7,028 nucleotides of DNA from Candidatus Zixiibacteriota bacterium (GCA_024230695.1 JAAERC010000771.1:1-7028); one strand, 5' to 3'. Shown: positions 1-6,379, counted from the first letter of the stretch. Notes: generated by a model not told the origin, from the sequence alone. Numbers and translations: made by a program.

Positions 1-435
1 AATCTGCCATCTTGCATGCGATGATATATTTATCATATCAGTAACAGCCGATGAATCCTTGATCTCCCCAAGGACATAACAAACACGGCTCACCTGCCGG
101 TAATCATCAAGAAGAAGTGATTTCCGCAAATACGGAACAGCATCACGACCAATTTTTTTGAGAATATTTTCTACCGATCGTTTTTCGCGAGCGGTATTTG
201 ATTTATACAGCTCAACTAATCTTGGAACAGCGTCAACACCTATTACGGCGATTGAATCTTTAGCCGGTTCCACCATATCACGATATTTTAATTCGGCCGA
301 TGATGCAATTACAAAAATCGAGTCGATTCTTTTTTCAAGTGTTGTAACAGCGTCACTGACAGCAAATAAATTTTGCCCAAATAAAATAACAACAGCAGTA
401 ATAATAATTGTTTTTCTAATTATTGAATTAATCAT
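1..435 (-). CDS. Exported HEAT-repeat protein, 3' end beyond the window
   Basis: An open frame of 145 codons runs from ATG at 435 to the left edge without a stop, so the gene is truncated by the window. Residues 1-25 form a signal peptide: basic R7-K8, a hydrophobic core at 9-19, and a likely cleavage after L-F-A (25/26). From about residue 66 the protein shows HEAT/PBS-lyase-like repeats: G-x-D-A-V-P-x-L at 66-72, I-G-R-D-A-V-P-Y-L at 95-103, and L-G-E-I-K-D-S-S-A-V at 122-131. These are helical scaffolds for protein-protein contacts and give no catalytic role. The start overlaps the stop of the preceding repeat-protein gene as ATGA (432-435), so the two are probably translationally coupled. 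A GAGG (440-443) lies 4 nt before the ATG. It is probably a periplasmic or envelope partner of the preceding exported protein; the specific function is unknown. Confidence 0.8.
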   Translation of the reverse strand, partial: MINSIIRKTIIITAVVILFGQNLFAVSDAVTTLEKRIDSIFVIASSAELKYRDMVEPAKDSIAVIGVDAVPRLVELYKSNTAREKRSVENILKKIGRDAVPYLRKSLLLDDYRQVSRVCYVLGEIKDSSAVTDMINISSHARWQI

Positions 436-2387
436 TCTGCCTCAACTTTACTCGAATCAGATTTGGTTATAAATTCCCAGTCAAAACCACCACCCCATTT
501 AGAGCCAGTTGTCCAATAGGAATTATCCAGACCATTGCCATCATAAATATCTGTCCCGCTCAGATCAAGAAATAGCCCGATCGAACCGAAGTCACGACGG
601 GGGTTGCCGTACCCTTGAGTATTTATAGTATCGCGGACATAATAAATATCATTACCATGACTATCAATCAAGATACCTATCCCATTGGCAGATCCTGCTC
701 CCTGAGATAGTCCCTGAGCCTGATATATATCATCACCATGCCGATCAAGAAGTATTCCACATGAATAATCATGCCCGACTCCCTGCATCAAACCCTTACC
801 ACGATAAAAATCCTGTCCGGACTCATCAATTATAATTCCTAAGCCCATATGCTCAGCACTGCCCTGCCCATATTGATATGACAGATACTGATCATTACCG
901 CTATAATCATATATAAACCCAAGGGCATACCACCAGCCGCAACCTTGCGCGACCATATCGGAATAATAATTGTCATTACCAGCCAAATCGATTATCCCGC
1001 CGATCCCGCCAGAGACAAACATCATCAATCCACCGCCATACCCTTGACCAATCGAAAGGTAATGATCATCATAATGGATTATCGCTTTATATTTTCCACC
1101 TAAGTAATAATTATCGTTTCCGGTCTGATCAACTATTAAACCGAACCCCTCCATCAGCGCAAAACCCTGAGCATTAACCGCCGCGGAATACACATCACTG
1201 CCGTCACAATCATATATCATACCAATTCCACAAGTCGCCGCTCCCTGTGTAAATGTATCACCGTTATACCGGTCGGTTCCCGATTTATCATAAAGCAAAC
1301 CAAATCCAAAATATCCGGACCCGCATGAAAAATTCCCGCCGTTGTAGGTATCATTCCCGGCCATATCAAATAACAGACCAACCGAGAAACATCCCGAACC
1401 GATAGTAAAATCTGTTTCAGAGACATAAACATCATCACCCGACAGATCGATAATAATTGTACTATGCGGTTTGTCAGGATCATACTCAAGCTGATAAAAA
1501 TCATCGCCGCCAAAATCTAAAATAAAATGATAGTCCCCGCGATATCTATTATTACCAGGACCTCCAATCGCCCAGCCTTTTCTTAATCCAAGATATTTGG
1601 CTAATCCGGGTCTGCTCGGACGGGTTATAGTATCTGAAAGAACTTTAGGAACATTAAAAACACCCTTCTCAATATCACCCAAAAGTTGTATTATCTCATT
1701 ATAAACCATCTCTGATGTTTCCCGACCGGCGTCCAAAAGAAAATCTTTTCTTATTTTATATGCAAATTCCTTAAATTTATCAATATAACCTTCCTCGGCT
1801 TTCTGGATCGAATCAATTATCTCGGCAGTCCGGCTCTCATCGGCAGTGTCCTCAAAAATGATTTCCTTGAACTCATGTTTCAAAAACTTTTGTTCTTCCG
1901 CACTAAGAAAAGCCATTGTACTATCAACCGATGCCGGCAGATCGTAATACAACACATCATTCATTTTTGAAAGTAGACTATTAAAATCTACCGAACTATA
2001 AAAAGTCGTATAATTCGACGACAAACCTCCGCCATCCTGCACAATGGCATATTCTCTTTTATCTTGAATTGTAAGACGAAGGTTCTCAAATGCGGAATTA
2101 ATTACTTTGGTTGGATTTTTACTACGACAATTCTCTGCCATATTTTCGGTAAACTCAACAATTCCGTAAGGATCAACCGTCAATTCAGATATTATTGCTA
2201 AACGCAGACTATCTATCTCCGCATAATCCTCTCTGAAGGTCAGATCCGAGGGTTTCAGATTTAATAGCCGCGTCAGGTGAGCAATTCCTTCTTTTTCATA
2301 ATCGGTAGTCAATTCAGATTGGGCCGAGACGGTTCCGAATATAGACAAAACAAGCAAAAAAATAATAAGAATTATATGATATTTCAT
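432..2387 (-). CDS. Exported protein with twelve D-x-x-G-x-D-x-Y repeats (likely beta-solenoid)
   Basis: This 651-residue protein begins with a clear signal peptide (hydrophobic core about 5-18, V-S-A cleavage at 22/23), which fixes the ATG at 2387. Residues 23 to about 285 are mixed and largely helical in character, with no motif I recognise. Residues 291-615 carry twelve copies of D-x-x-G-x-D-x-Y, starting at 291, 314, 341, 367, 393, 420, 467, 494, 521, 548, 575 and 608. Most starts are 26-27 residues apart. A Q-G pair recurs 14 residues after the first Asp in most units, followed by G-x-G-[IL]-[IL]-x-D. The periodic Gly/Asp pattern suggests a repetitive beta-solenoid, and the short motif resembles RTX calcium-binding nonapeptides, but RTX repeats are contiguous 9-mers and these are not. 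The tail (616-651) is Gly/Trp-rich and then charged, with no sortase, PEP-CTERM or obvious Por-type sorting signal seen. No Shine-Dalgarno precedes the start. Export is well supported; calcium binding and surface location are inferences. Confidence 0.88.
   Translation of the reverse strand: MKYHIILIIFLLVLSIFGTVSAQSELTTDYEKEGIAHLTRLLNLKPSDLTFREDYAEIDSLRLAIISELTVDPYGIVEFTENMAENCRSKNPTKVINSAFENLRLTIQDKREYAIVQDGGGLSSNYTTFYSSVDFNSLLSKMNDVLYYDLPASVDSTMAFLSAEEQKFLKHEFKEIIFEDTADESRTAEIIDSIQKAEEGYIDKFKEFAYKIRKDFLLDAGRETSEMVYNEIIQLLGDIEKGVFNVPKVLSDTITRPSRPGLAKYLGLRKGWAIGGPGNNRYRGDYHFILDFGGDDFYQLEYDPDKPHSTIIIDLSGDDVYVSETDFTIGSGCFSVGLLFDMAGNDTYNGGNFSCGSGYFGFGLLYDKSGTDRYNGDTFTQGAATCGIGMIYDCDGSDVYSAAVNAQGFALMEGFGLIVDQTGNDNYYLGGKYKAIIHYDDHYLSIGQGYGGGLMMFVSGGIGGIIDLAGNDNYYSDMVAQGCGWWYALGFIYDYSGNDQYLSYQYGQGSAEHMGLGIIIDESGQDFYRGKGLMQGVGHDYSCGILLDRHGDDIYQAQGLSQGAGSANGIGILIDSHGNDIYYVRDTINTQGYGNPRRDFGSIGLFLDLSGTDIYDGNGLDNSYWTTGSKWGGGFDWEFITKSDSSKVEAE
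543..1517 (-). repeat. Protein-level tandem repeat, period 27 residues (about 81 bp)
   Basis: Twelve D-x-x-G-x-D-x-Y units are encoded here. The distances between successive first Asp residues are 23, 27, 26, 26, 27, 47, 27, 27, 27, 27 and 33. The 47-residue interval (residues 420-466) equals one normal unit plus about 20 inserted residues; its Q-G falls at offset 28 rather than 14. Middle positions vary freely while D, G, D, Y and the later Q-G recur, so the repeats are old and kept by selection on the fold rather than being recent DNA duplications. Confidence 0.85.
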
Positions 2388-2393
2388 AAGTTT

Positions 2394-2422
2394 AATATCT
2401 GTTCAGGAGATGCCCGGGTCAA
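2394..2422 (-). promoter_or_regulatory. Candidate sigma-70-like promoter before the repeat-protein gene
   Basis: On the minus strand TTGACC (2417-2422) is followed after 17 nt by GATATT (2394-2399). The -35 matches the consensus at five of six positions and the -10 at four of six. The implied start site falls at or within a base or two of the ATG at 2387, which would give a leaderless or near-leaderless message. That agrees with the lack of a Shine-Dalgarno, but an AT-rich spacer can produce such a match by chance. Confidence 0.27.
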
Positions 2423-2423
2423 T

Positions 2424-2453
2424 AACTTTTTTTTAATATAAAAAAACAGAGTT
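2424..2453. terminator. AT-only hairpin, possible weak bidirectional terminator
   Basis: The spacer after the methyltransferase-like gene contains an inverted repeat: AACT and AGTT flank a T7-8 run and an A7 run with an AATAT loop. Either strand would give an A/U stem with an adjoining U run. There is no GC core, so termination would be inefficient at best and it may only attenuate read-through. Confidence 0.3.
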
Positions 2454-2458
2454 TTCAA

Positions 2459-3232
2459 TTATTTCTTTTTTGTAAGCACCCAGGTCCAGAGTGGTAAAAA
2501 AGGATAAATATATTTAAGAACTCGCCAGGACGAAATTGGTTTTGATTGGTTCGGAGAAAGATTATCCTGAGCCTGAAAAACCAGCGGATTCTGCCTGATC
2601 AACCCTACATAATCATGCCGCCAAAAATTATTTATAAGTTTTCTAAGTTTGGAAAGTCTTAATAGTTTATAATTATATTTTCCTTTGCGACCAGAGAGTT
2701 TCATCAATATCTCAGCCACCCAGCCCGGTACCCAGGACAAAAATGGAATAGAAAAATGTCTTTCAATTAGAGACATCTTATTATAAGCGCTAAAATAACA
2801 GAATCCATCATATTTCAAAACACGATATATTTCATACAATAATTCTTCCGGATTATCAACTCGACTATAAAAACGATCACAAATAACAACATCGATTGTT
2901 AAATCATCAATAGATAAATTTCCATCCTTACAACAGATATATTTAATATTATCCTGATCACTTAACCTTCTATTCATTTTCAAAACAGATTCATCCGTAT
3001 CAAGAGCAATTACTTCCTTAAAATTATGTGCCAGACATTCTGTTTTAACGCTGTCGACTGCGCCAAGATATAAACAGCTAAGATTCTCCATCTCGCGATT
3101 CGAGAAGTGTCGGCAAACCGCCATAATTTGATTCGCCTCTTTTTCGGCAAGCGTTCCCTCAATTACTATTTTGGAGTGATCAAATTTTTGTTTTGTTTTA
3201 TTTTGTTTTGCCGGTGAGGCGACAATGTTCAT
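2459..3232 (-). CDS. Class I SAM-dependent methyltransferase-like protein (Methyltransf_11 type), atypical motif I
   Basis: This 257-residue protein has the order of a Rossmann-fold methyltransferase. Strand 1 and motif I are at 52-60 (C-L-Y-L-G-A-V-D-S). The acidic end of strand 2 is at 74-80 (V-I-A-L-D-T-D, with D78 placed to hold the SAM ribose). A strand 4 region is at 113-120 (I-D-V-V-I-C-D-R), and the typical E-I-Y-R-V-L-K-Y-D-G is at 134-143, matching the family's E-x-x-R-V-L-K-P-G-G. Motif I lacks the usual G-x-G-x-G glycines, so it is either a divergent enzyme or a pseudo-methyltransferase. The lysine-rich N-terminus (about 1-20) is not a signal peptide. The C-terminus has an aromatic hydrophobic patch (241-253) followed by K-K-K, which could touch the membrane. 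A G-rich site (GGGGA at 3239-3243) lies just upstream of the ATG. It sits 79 bp after the membrane glycosyltransferase-like gene in the same orientation. The substrate is unknown. Confidence 0.75.
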   Translation of the reverse strand: MNIVASPAKQNKTKQKFDHSKIVIEGTLAEKEANQIMAVCRHFSNREMENLSCLYLGAVDSVKTECLAHNFKEVIALDTDESVLKMNRRLSDQDNIKYICCKDGNLSIDDLTIDVVICDRFYSRVDNPEELLYEIYRVLKYDGFCYFSAYNKMSLIERHFSIPFLSWVPGWVAEILMKLSGRKGKYNYKLLRLSKLRKLINNFWRHDYVGLIRQNPLVFQAQDNLSPNQSKPISSWRVLKYIYPFLPLWTWVLTKKK

Positions 3233-3311
3233 AATTTCCCCGTATCAGACTTTTACTAAACTGTATTTTTTTATAAATTGAGATTATGCCAATATCATTA
3301 ACTAAATAATG

Positions 3312-5378
3312 TTAGTCGGATACAGCCATCTCCCCTCTATTTTTAAGTTCATTCTCAAGACGGCGTCCCAATTCCATTATAGACGGGTCATCCGAATTTA
3401 TTTTCAAGGCATCAGATATCAATTTAAGCGCTTTTTTGTAACTTCCTTCATTAGCCAGCCCATCGGCAAGAAGCACCCTGATCTCGGTACTACCCTGATC
3501 TACCGTTAATGCTCTGTCGTACAGTTTCCATGCGGTAACTCTATTACCTCTTCGCTCAAAATAAACTCCGGCATTATATAACCATTGACCCAGTATCTTT
3601 ATTGCCGTTGGGTCATTGTAATCACTGCTGATAATCTTCTCGGCCATCTTCAGATGAAAACGATAATCATAAATATCTTTTTTCCTCTGCTTATAATCAG
3701 GTGCAAATTCAAACATAACTCCAGATGGTTTCAGATCCTTTGAAACCAAACCATCAATTCCGAATTGAACATATATTCCTCGGGCGGGAGAGTTCAGACG
3801 ACACAAATTATAAATTTGATTGTCTATCTCATTATTTGATATCGTTTCAAAACCTATTGGGTATGTCAGCCATGGATATATATCTATTACCTGTTTACGA
3901 TAATCAGCATTGCCCATCGCCTCTGATGATAATACAGATACTTTGGCTTTATTTGACTCCTGAGAAACATAGTACATCAATGGCTGCAATAAATTCTCAT
4001 CCTCAACAATGACCAATGAACCATCAGGAACACCCTTTAATATCTGTTCACTAATATATTTCGGGGCATTAAATTCAGATTTATTGGCGATTTTGTAATT
4101 ACTATCGAAGGCGGCATAAATTAAAGGCAAAAAACATAGTGCAACATAGGCAGATGAAGTCCCCGCCTGTAATTTTAACCTAATTAAATACTGTAATCCA
4201 ACCGTTACAACCATCAATATTAACCCAAGTATTATAGCCGGGTAACCTACCATCTCATAATTTTGCATCTCAAATCTACCGAACCAAATCAGCCAACCAA
4301 GTGATCCAATAATGGCCAGTGGAAAAAATGGAAAAATCCTTTTTGATGCCTTATAGGTCCCCCATAATCCAATTAGAACAAGAGCAATTGAGAACCAACT
4401 GATCTCTCCAGCAATAAAGGCGACTATCTTTTTAAATCTTATAAAATACTCACCAGGAAAATCATTCTTTGGTATCATTTCCGAACTTGAAAATATTGAC
4501 AAACTTTCCAGAAAACCTTCCTGACTACCATCTACCGCTGAATTCTGGATCGTTTCAAGAGTAGAATGAATAGGCAAATAGAAGTAGGCACTAAATGATA
4601 CAACCAGGAATATTAATACTGATATTAAGACTGCCGGCTTAAAAGAAGTGATAGAGTATTGTCTTGCTACTAAATATAAAAATGCCGGAACAAGGGCCAA
4701 TGATACAATCGGCTGGCAAGTAAATGTCAACGCGAAAAGCCAGATCCCAAGCAAAAAATATTTTATTTTGTCGGTTCGACAACCTTCAATTGCAAAGTAA
4801 ATCGCGCCCATAGTTAGTGCTAAAAATAATGAATAAACACCGGCATGTACAGCCGTCAGCCAGACCGGAAGAGTTATGGCATATAGGGCTGTTACGGCCA
4901 GCGATGGAATTACTGTTAATGTTGCCCCGGAAATAGCTTTAATATTAATCGGTTGACCAATCTGCTCGAGATTGGGATTAGTCTCAGCCAACTTTTGATA
5001 ACCAGGCAACTCTTTGATATTCTTCTTAAAAACATGAATGTCTGAAAGTTTTTTTACTATCATGTAGAACATCAAGACCGATAAACTCGAGAAAAATGCG
5101 GAAAACAAATTAGATAAAAATGCCTGTGACAGCCCTGGAATAAGACTAATAATGCTTATCAAAAACGAATACAATGGCGAGGTAGTTGGTGAATTAGGAC
5201 CAAAAACCATACTACCAGTCAAATATGCCGTATAATTACCCCACAATGGAGACAGCGCCATTGTTTTTATGTATAAGCCAAAGGCCCCAATAAAAACAAT
5301 AAATGGCGGAGCCCAATCTGAGATCAATCTCATTTTGGTGGGACGAAAATAACTATAATCAATGTCATGCTTTACCAT
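3312..5378 (-). CDS. DUF2723/TMEM260-like GT-C membrane protein with C-terminal TPRs
   Basis: This 688-residue protein has about ten to eleven hydrophobic segments between residues 23 and 425, then a soluble region. TPR-like helices occupy about 575-680, including A-W-K-L-Y-D-R-A-L at 616-624 and A-L-K-L-I-S-D-A-L at 650-658. The layout matches DUF2723 proteins, whose eukaryotic member TMEM260 is a protein O-mannosyltransferase: a first loop ending P-L-Y (68-70), a V-Y-S-L segment at 181-184, and Y-L-P-I-H-S at 267-272 where the family has Y-L-P-I-R. The expected family residues are changed, however: the first-loop D-S-G-E reads N-Y-T-A (48-51), the loop His reads S63, and the E of E-V-Y reads G180. 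It may transfer sugar from a lipid donor on the outer face of the inner membrane, have changed chemistry, or be inactive. It is the first gene after the pilin terminator and probably heads the left operon. The upstream Shine-Dalgarno is weak (AGAGA, about 10 nt before ATG). Confidence 0.75.
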   Translation of the reverse strand: MVKHDIDYSYFRPTKMRLISDWAPPFIVFIGAFGLYIKTMALSPLWGNYTAYLTGSMVFGPNSPTTSPLYSFLISIISLIPGLSQAFLSNLFSAFFSSLSVLMFYMIVKKLSDIHVFKKNIKELPGYQKLAETNPNLEQIGQPINIKAISGATLTVIPSLAVTALYAITLPVWLTAVHAGVYSLFLALTMGAIYFAIEGCRTDKIKYFLLGIWLFALTFTCQPIVSLALVPAFLYLVARQYSITSFKPAVLISVLIFLVVSFSAYFYLPIHSTLETIQNSAVDGSQEGFLESLSIFSSSEMIPKNDFPGEYFIRFKKIVAFIAGEISWFSIALVLIGLWGTYKASKRIFPFFPLAIIGSLGWLIWFGRFEMQNYEMVGYPAIILGLILMVVTVGLQYLIRLKLQAGTSSAYVALCFLPLIYAAFDSNYKIANKSEFNAPKYISEQILKGVPDGSLVIVEDENLLQPLMYYVSQESNKAKVSVLSSEAMGNADYRKQVIDIYPWLTYPIGFETISNNEIDNQIYNLCRLNSPARGIYVQFGIDGLVSKDLKPSGVMFEFAPDYKQRKKDIYDYRFHLKMAEKIISSDYNDPTAIKILGQWLYNAGVYFERRGNRVTAWKLYDRALTVDQGSTEIRVLLADGLANEGSYKKALKLISDALKINSDDPSIMELGRRLENELKNRGEMAVSD

Positions 5379-5520
5379 AATAATTTATCTCTTTCTATTT
5401 CCCTTTGCTTAAGGAATATTAATTTATAACATCCCTTATTCTAATAACTTCGGCATTTATGTCGGAAATCTGAAATGCTTGTCATAAATATTAGGGTCAA
5501 AATAAGCGTCCGGCAGCGTA

Positions 5521-5550
5521 TTTAAATTATTGTTTATCAAGAAATGTCAA
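5521..5550 (-). promoter_or_regulatory. Candidate sigma-70 promoter for the left operon
   Basis: Minus strand TTGACA (5545-5550) is an exact -35 consensus. An 18-nt spacer leads to TTTAAA (5521-5526), a weak -10. It lies immediately after the U run of the pilin terminator, as expected where one unit ends and another begins. It would leave a leader of about 135 nt before the membrane-protein ATG. No strong hairpin or riboswitch is apparent in that leader. Confidence 0.35.
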
Positions 5551-5551
5551 T

Positions 5552-5581
5552 AAAAAAAGGCGACTCAGATGAGCCGCCTTT
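5552..5581 (-). terminator. Rho-independent terminator of the downstream pilin gene
   Basis: The minus-strand transcript folds into a 12-bp stem (AAAGGCGGCTCA with TGAGTCGCCTTT, 2-nt loop) followed by seven U residues. One pair is a G-U wobble on the minus strand but an A-C mismatch on the plus strand, so the hairpin is built for minus-strand transcription. It begins 23 nt after the pilin stop. Confidence 0.9.
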
Positions 5582-5604
5582 AATAATTCGTCTAAACAAT
5601 CAAG

Positions 5605-6042
5605 TTAGAGAATCGCGTCATCAGTGGTGCACTGTAAGACACCATCCTGATCTATCTGCCAAACATCATTTGAAACATCATCATCCAAACCTGTTGCAGT
5701 CGCGGTAACGGTTAATGCGGCGGCGGTTCCAACAGTGATATTATACAGATACTTGGCTCCATCTGGAATCTCAATACCTATTGTAGCAAAGTTGCTCTGG
5801 TTAGCTACGAGTGAATCGGCAGTGGTTCCCTGGCCCCAATAGGTGCTATTGGCCTGACGATAGGTTCTTTCCATAGTGTAAATCTGCTTCAAGATCTGTT
5901 TACACTCTGACTGTTTTGATTTGGTAGTCGCGGTCATAAACCGCGGAATGGCTAAGGCAGCCAAAATACCAATGATTACGACAACGATCATTAATTCGAT
6001 AAGGGTGAAACCCTTCTGACGGTTGTGGAATTTTGTGAACAT
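5605..6042 (-). CDS. Type IV prepilin (pilin copy 1)
   Basis: This 145-residue prepilin has a short basic leader ending K-G and the PilD/prepilin-peptidase site G11|F12-T-L-I-E. E5 of the mature protein, needed for N-methylation and assembly in this family, is present. Residues 12-33 form the hydrophobic N-terminal helix, which polymerises in the pilus core after insertion in the inner membrane. The globular part carries Y-W-G-Q-G (68-72), T-A-D-S-L-V-A-N-Q (74-82) and an acidic L-D-D-D-x-x-x-D-x-W-Q-x-D-Q-D-G tail (119-134). There are two cysteines, C47 and C138; the neighbouring copy has only the second. AGGAGG (6049-6054) stands 6 nt before the ATG. It is about 71% identical to the upstream copy, with its own promoter and terminator. 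The length fits a major type IVa pilin; a type II secretion pseudopilin is possible but less likely with pilR-like context. Confidence 0.93.
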   Translation of the reverse strand: MFTKFHNRQKGFTLIELMIVVVIIGILAALAIPRFMTATTKSKQSECKQILKQIYTMERTYRQANSTYWGQGTTADSLVANQSNFATIGIEIPDGAKYLYNITVGTAAALTVTATATGLDDDVSNDVWQIDQDGVLQCTTDDAIL

Positions 6043-6098
6043 AATGTTCCTCCTGCGTTTAGTTAACGGTTCTCTTTACTTTCTGGGAAGTGATTATT

Positions 6099-6113
6099 GC
6101 AAACCATCTGCCA
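6099..6113 (-). promoter_or_regulatory. Sigma-54 (-24/-12) promoter of pilin copy 1
   Basis: The minus strand reads TGGCAG-ATGGT-TTGC, against the sigma-54 consensus TGGCAC-N5-TTGC. The essential GG and GC dinucleotides are correctly spaced. The predicted start site is near 6087, giving a leader of about 45 nt that includes the AGGAGG. Type IV pilin genes are classic RpoN/PilR targets, and the C-terminus of a probable NtrC-type activator lies nearby. Confidence 0.8.
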
Positions 6114-6210
6114 TAACCGTCAAATAAAAAAATTAGCATGTATGGGATTTTATAAATTCGTGAATAACATCACATAATAGCTGCATTTTTTTTGGCTATA
6201 TAGTTTTCGT

Positions 6211-6242
6211 CCAATAGCTTTGGGAACGTCCCCACACATTGG
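6211..6242. promoter_or_regulatory. Nested palindrome, candidate activator (UAS) site
   Basis: An imperfect 14-bp palindrome TGGGAACGTCCCCA (6221-6234, six of seven pairs) is bracketed by CCAAT (6211-6215) and ATTGG (6238-6242), almost concentric with it. Its centre is about 140 bp upstream of the predicted start site of pilin copy 1, a typical enhancer distance for NtrC-family activators. I see no clear second copy upstream of the other pilin gene, so the assignment is tentative. Confidence 0.35.
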
Positions 6243-6326
6243 GTTTTGGTCTTTTGCGATGAAAATTGCATTTTGCATTATTTTAGGTATTTTGGATAAA
6301 TACATTCATTGGGAAATGACAGGCAT

Positions 6327-6355
6327 AAAAAAAGGCGGCCAACTAATTGACCGCC
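6327..6355 (-). terminator. Rho-independent terminator of the upstream pilin gene
   Basis: The minus-strand transcript gives a 9-bp stem (GGCGGTCAA with TTGGCCGCC, 4-nt loop) and a run of seven U residues. One pair is a U-G wobble only on the minus strand; on the plus strand it is a C-A mismatch, which fixes the direction. It starts 24 nt after the pilin TAG, nearly the same spacing as the terminator of the second copy. Confidence 0.9.
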
Positions 6356-6379
6356 AATAATATACTATCTTTTCAACTG

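Larger units (their letters stand above)
6043..6379. other. 337-bp intergenic region between the two pilin genes
   Basis: No convincing gene lies here. Reading in the minus direction it holds the terminator of the upstream pilin gene (6327-6355), an AT-rich stretch with TGCATTTT-type repeats (6267-6281, and again at 6182-6189), a nested palindrome (6211-6242), further AT-rich sequence, a candidate sigma-54 promoter (6099-6113), and a leader of about 45 nt with a strong Shine-Dalgarno. The length fits a promoter needing upstream activator binding and DNA looping. Confidence 0.7.

Noticed and set aside
158..472. A plus-strand frame of 104 codons near the left edge.
   Set aside because: It lies opposite the HEAT-repeat gene and the end of the solenoid gene, has no ribosome binding site, and its sequence is low in recognisable features.
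1217..1513. A second minus-strand frame of 98 codons inside the solenoid gene.
   Set aside because: It is an out-of-frame shadow made by the periodic codons of the repeat region.
543..1517. Treating the repeat region as a CRISPR array or recent DNA tandem repeat.
   Set aside because: The periodicity is at the protein level; the DNA of successive units differs at many codon positions and there are no identical repeats with unique spacers.
543..1517. Calling the solenoid protein an RTX toxin.
   Set aside because: RTX needs contiguous G-G-x-G-x-D-x-U-x nonapeptides and type I export. Here the motif occurs once per 27 residues and the protein has a Sec signal peptide.
3309..4012. Plus-strand frames at 3309-3509 and 3725-4012.
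   Set aside because: Both are antisense to the strongly coding membrane protein/TPR gene and resemble no family I know.
6150..6278. A 42-codon minus-strand reading frame in the inter-pilin spacer containing N-P-M-C-G-D-V, faintly like the IscU N-P-x-C-G-D motif.
   Set aside because: There is no ribosome binding site, it spans the palindrome region, and nothing else in it resembles IscU. It is most likely a chance frame.
6182..6281. TGCATTTT-like direct repeats in the inter-pilin spacer as operator sites.
   Set aside because: The region is AT-rich, the copies are short and irregularly spaced, and chance is a sufficient explanation.
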